Source: JACCQS01 sp050999295
Lineage (GTDB): Bacteria; Actinomycetota; Actinomycetes; Mycobacteriales; Geodermatophilaceae
Direction: 5' to 3'
Assembly: GCA_050999295.1 (NCBI GenBank)
Contig: JBPCPI010000133.1
Span: forward strand, 1-7,735
DNA length: 7,735 nt
Part shown: piece by piece, positions 5,535-7,735 of the stretch
How the letters are laid out: every line of letters starts with the position of its first letter
How positions within the stretch are numbered: the stretch's first letter is position 1
Notes under the pieces: model-generated
Database searches by the model: none
What the model saw: only the letters and a program-made list of their open reading frames with translations
What the model was told of the DNA's origin: nothing
Made by a program: the position numbers and the translations under genes

Positions 5535-7460
5535 CTAGCCGATGAGCTGCTGAATCGGCTCGATGAAGAAGTACACCGCGAACAGAATCGCTGAGATCCA
5601 CATGAGTGGGTGGATGTCCTTGGATCGGCCCTTTGCCAGCCGCAACACGACGAAGCTGATGAAGCCGGCACCGATCCCGTTGGTGATCGAGAAGGTGAAC
5701 GGCATCAGAGCCATCGTGAGGAATGCCGGAATGACCAGCGACAGGTCGTCGAACTCGAGATTGCGGATCTGGCTCACCAGCAGAGCACCGACGACGACCA
5801 GAGCGGGGGTGGCGGCTTCGGAAGGGACGATGGCAACCAGCGGTGACAGGAACATGGCCACCAGGAACAGCCCGCCGGTGACCACGCTGGCCAGCCCCGT
5901 CCGAGCACCGTCGGCCACTCCGGAGGCGGACTCGATGTAGGTCGTGTTCGACGAGACGCTGGCCGCACCTCCGGCAGCAGCAGCGACCGAATCCACGAAA
6001 AGCACCCGCGTTGCGCCGGGCAGGTTGCCCTGCTTGTCGAGCAACTTGCCCTCAGCGCCGATCGCGACTGCCGTTCCCATCGTGTCGAAGAAGTCGGCCA
6101 GCAGCAGGGTGAAGACGATGAGCAGGGCAGCCAGCGCACCGATCCGGTCGAATCCGCCGAACAGCGAGAAGTTGCCGACGATCGACAGATCAGGAGTGGC
6201 AACCAGGCTGTCGGGCAACGCCGGCACGGTGAGCTGCCATCCGTTCGGATTGACCCCGTCGGGTCCGAACGCGGGCCCGACCTTGGCGATCGCCTCGACG
6301 ATGATCGCGATGATCGTCGTCACGATGATTCCGATCAGGATCCCGCCGCGGACCTTGCGCACCACCAGGACCGACATGATCAGCACGCCGAGCACGAAGA
6401 CCAGGACCGGCCAGCCGTCGAGATTGAAGCCATTGCCGAGTTGGACCGGCACGACGGTGTTGGCGGCGTCCGGAACGCGCTTGACGAACCCGGCATCAAC
6501 CAGTCCGATCAGGGTCAGGAACAGCCCGATTCCGACGCTGATCGCGATCTTGAGCTGCTGCGGGATGGCAGTGAAGATCGCCGTTCGCAGTCCGGTGACC
6601 ACCAAGATCGCGATCAGCACACCTTCGAGTACGACCAGACCCATGATCTCCGGCCAGGACATCTGGGTGGCCGCGAGCACGGCGACCAGTGCGTTGAGGC
6701 CCAGCCCGGTAGCCAATGCGAACGGATACCGGCCGATGATCCCCATCAGGATCGTCATGACGGCCGCGACCATGGCCGTCGTTGCTGCTACCGCCGCGAA
6801 GGGCAGCGTGGTGCCGTCGACATCCTCGCCGCTGAGGATGATCGGGTTCAGTACCAGGATGTAGGCCATCGTGAAGAAGGTCACGAAACCGCCGCGTACC
6901 TCACGGCTGTACGTCGAACGCCGCTCGCTGACCTCGAAATACGCGTCGAACCCGCTCTTCGCCCTGATCTTCGGACCACTGTTGACCCGGGGACCGGTCC
7001 GCTTGCTGACCTCCGGCTCATCGGTGGCCACGGCCGTCCCGCCGCGCGGGCGGCGTACTCGCGGAAGCCGGCGTCGCGGGGCAACCGCGGCAACGCCGGC
7101 GTCTATGTCTGCGTCGGGATCGATGTCGTCCGGTTCGACGTCGTCGTCCTCGTCCTGAAGCTCGTCGTCGAGGTCCTCGTCCTGAAGCTCGTCGTCGAGG
7201 TCCTCGTCCTGAAGCTCGTCGTCCTCGCGCTCGTCGTCCTCGAGCTCGTCGTCGTCCTCGAGTTCGTCGTCCTCGAGTTCGTCGTCCTCGAGTTCGTCGT
7301 CGGCGGTGACGCTCGTGCTCCCGGACGGTCCGTGCGGCGTTGGTTCCTCGTCAACCGCGTCCGTGGTGGACTCGTCGGTCGCTGGCGGCTGGTTCGCCGC
7401 GTCCTTACGGGGACGCCGGCCTGACGGTGGAGTGGAGGCTGCGATGTGGCGAACGGACAA
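5535..7460 (-). CDS. NCS2 family purine permease (AzgA/PbuG-like) with acidic N-terminal extension
   Basis: A 641-residue membrane transporter, probably a proton symporter for hypoxanthine, guanine or adenine. From residue 171 it is a normal AzgA-type protein: FEVSERRSTYSREVRGG, FFTMAYILVLNPIIL (195-209), TGLGLNA (251-257), ADFFDTMGTAVAIG (about 453-466), SSNTTYIESASGVADGARTG (about 502-521) and a hydrophobic C-terminus ending FIEPIQQLIG. These segments form the substrate site and the 14-helix fold. Family members are about 430-480 residues. The extra 170 N-terminal residues hold an Asp/Glu-rich repeat block (54-120), then an Arg/Pro-rich stretch (129-139). An in-frame TAA two codons upstream limits the start; TTG 7460 is the only start keeping the whole extension and has GAGG six bases before it. 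A shorter start cannot be excluded, but no ATG occurs before residue 198. Stop is TAG. Confidence 0.88.
   Translation of the reverse strand: MSVRHIAASTPPSGRRPRKDAANQPPATDESTTDAVDEEPTPHGPSGSTSVTADDELEDDELEDDELEDDDELEDDEREDDELQDEDLDDELQDEDLDDELQDEDDDVEPDDIDPDADIDAGVAAVAPRRRLPRVRRPRGGTAVATDEPEVSKRTGPRVNSGPKIRAKSGFDAYFEVSERRSTYSREVRGGFVTFFTMAYILVLNPIILSGEDVDGTTLPFAAVAATTAMVAAVMTILMGIIGRYPFALATGLGLNALVAVLAATQMSWPEIMGLVVLEGVLIAILVVTGLRTAIFTAIPQQLKIAISVGIGLFLTLIGLVDAGFVKRVPDAANTVVPVQLGNGFNLDGWPVLVFVLGVLIMSVLVVRKVRGGILIGIIVTTIIAIIVEAIAKVGPAFGPDGVNPNGWQLTVPALPDSLVATPDLSIVGNFSLFGGFDRIGALAALLIVFTLLLADFFDTMGTAVAIGAEGKLLDKQGNLPGATRVLFVDSVAAAAGGAASVSSNTTYIESASGVADGARTGLASVVTGGLFLVAMFLSPLVAIVPSEAATPALVVVGALLVSQIRNLEFDDLSLVIPAFLTMALMPFTFSITNGIGAGFISFVVLRLAKGRSKDIHPLMWISAILFAVYFFIEPIQQLIG
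7146..7223. repeat. 27-bp tandem repeat, about 2.9 copies, inside the permease gene
   Basis: Two identical 27-bp units (7146-7172 and 7173-7199) are followed by a third matching over its first 24 bases (7200-7223). Each begins GTCCTCGTCCTGAAGCTCG on the plus strand. The length is a multiple of three, so copy changes keep the frame. On the coding strand each unit gives nine residues of the type DELQDEDLD. Copy number probably varies by slippage or unequal recombination. Confidence 0.9.
7257..7301. repeat. 15-bp tandem repeat, three perfect copies, inside the permease gene
   Basis: CTCGAGTTCGTCGTC occurs three times in a row (7257, 7272, 7287), with diverged related units between 7224 and 7256. 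On the coding strand each unit encodes the pentad DDELE. Together with the 27-bp array it produces the acidic block at residues 54-107 of the permease. Confidence 0.9.
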
Positions 7461-7565
7461 CGGTTACCTCGGCGTGGGTGACGACGGCACAATTGGATGT
7501 GTCGTGGAGGGATGGTGGCTGAGCAGCGAGCATCGTGTCATACCAAAGCCGCATAGGGTGGCCGC
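7461..7565. other. Intergenic region between the divergent permease and DUF2530-like genes
   Basis: The 105 bp between the two starts should hold both promoters. I see the permease ribosome binding site (GAGG on the minus strand, about 7467-7470) and an AGGGTGG (7555-7561) four bases before the plus-strand GTG. I see no convincing -35/-10 pair and no strong inverted repeat. Confidence 0.4.
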
Positions 7566-7735
7566 GTGACTCGAGCGTTACGTCCCCCGCCACCGCCCCG
7601 GGAGATCGACGCCGTGCGCGTGGCGGTGGTGGGCACCGCACTGTCCCTGATCGGGTTCCTGGTGCTGCTGTTCTTCATTCCGGATCTGCGTCGAGCCGAC
7701 GCCATGGTCTGGCTGTGGTCCTTTTTGTCAGCCTT
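7566..7735 (+). CDS. DUF2530-like small membrane protein, N-terminal part (partial)
   Basis: A GTG at 7566, with AGGGTGG four bases upstream, opens a frame that runs off the window after 56 codons. It encodes MTRALRPPPPPREIDAVRVA, then a hydrophobic segment (VGTALSLIGFLVLLFFI), a short charged turn (PDLRRADA) and the start of a second segment (MVWLWSFLSA). The proline-rich start, V-G-T-A-L in the first helix, a charged loop and a W-x-W motif opening the second helix match the pattern I recall for DUF2530, a family of small two-helix actinobacterial membrane proteins of unknown function. My recollection is that DUF2530 genes are often beside an NCS2 permease and a MarR gene, as here. It is divergent from the permease. 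Function unknown. Confidence 0.65.
   Translation, partial: MTRALRPPPPPREIDAVRVAVVGTALSLIGFLVLLFFIPDLRRADAMVWLWSFLSA

Noticed and set aside
7146..7301. CRISPR array
   Set aside because: Units are directly adjacent with no spacers, are multiples of three and encode acidic peptide within a gene.
6441..7424. A 327-codon plus-strand frame with a Val/Leu-rich end
   Set aside because: It is antisense to the purine permease, whose family motifs are unmistakable. The hydrophobic end is the complement of the Asp/Glu repeat codons, not a real membrane segment.
7461..7565. Purine riboswitch upstream of the purine permease
   Set aside because: I could not find the conserved three-way-junction core, and such riboswitches are not expected in actinobacteria.

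Overview
The window is high-GC DNA with strong codon-position GC bias, many GTG/TTG starts and actinobacterial gene families (LolD-type ABC ATPases, a DUF222 remnant, an actinobacterial tyrosine-integrase-like remnant, an AzgA-type NCS2 permease, a DUF2530-like protein). It most probably comes from an actinomycete chromosome; I cannot name a genus.

Layout: (1) 1-895, plus strand: the last 29 codons of one ABC transporter ATPase, then a second complete ABC ATPase. The 109-bp gap between them holds an 18-bp perfect palindrome and a near copy of it 41 bp upstream, probably a paired operator. (2) 896-1820: decayed DNA. A minus-strand fragment of a hexapeptide-repeat (gamma-carbonic-anhydrase/acetyltransferase-like) protein has lost its N-terminus. 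It abuts, at about position 1390, a plus-strand DUF222 (HNH-endonuclease-associated) remnant broken by three frameshifts. (3) 1874-2807: an apparently intact divergent pair, a TetR-family repressor (minus) and a VOC/glyoxalase-fold protein (plus), sharing a 58-bp control region with a 15-bp inverted repeat. (4) 2808-3470: a spacer with two stem-loops, then the C-terminal part of a tyrosine-recombinase-like integrase (minus) in three reading frames. (5) 3546-5463, minus strand: a MarR-family regulator followed by an MFS_3-type efflux transporter whose frame is otherwise open but carries two TAG codons five codons apart. (6) 5535-7460, minus strand: a purine permease of the AzgA/NCS2 family with an unusual N-terminal extension of about 170 residues, built largely from Asp/Glu repeats and encoded by 27-bp and 15-bp tandem DNA repeats. 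(7) 7566-end, plus strand: the start of a small DUF2530-like membrane protein, divergent from the permease.

How they fit together: the ABC ATPases, the TetR/VOC pair and the MarR/MFS pair are each typical drug- or stress-responsive modules with a nearby regulator or operator. Region 896-3470 looks like a recombination scar or old mobile-element site: three unrelated gene remnants surround the TetR/VOC cassette, and an integrase relic lies to its right. The MFS gene next to it also seems to be dying. I see no rRNA, tRNA, CRISPR array or intact transposon. I found no coherent new multi-gene system. The least ordinary items are the acidic repeat extension on the permease, the paired operator before the ABC ATPase, the chimeric pseudogene junction and the double amber in the MFS gene.
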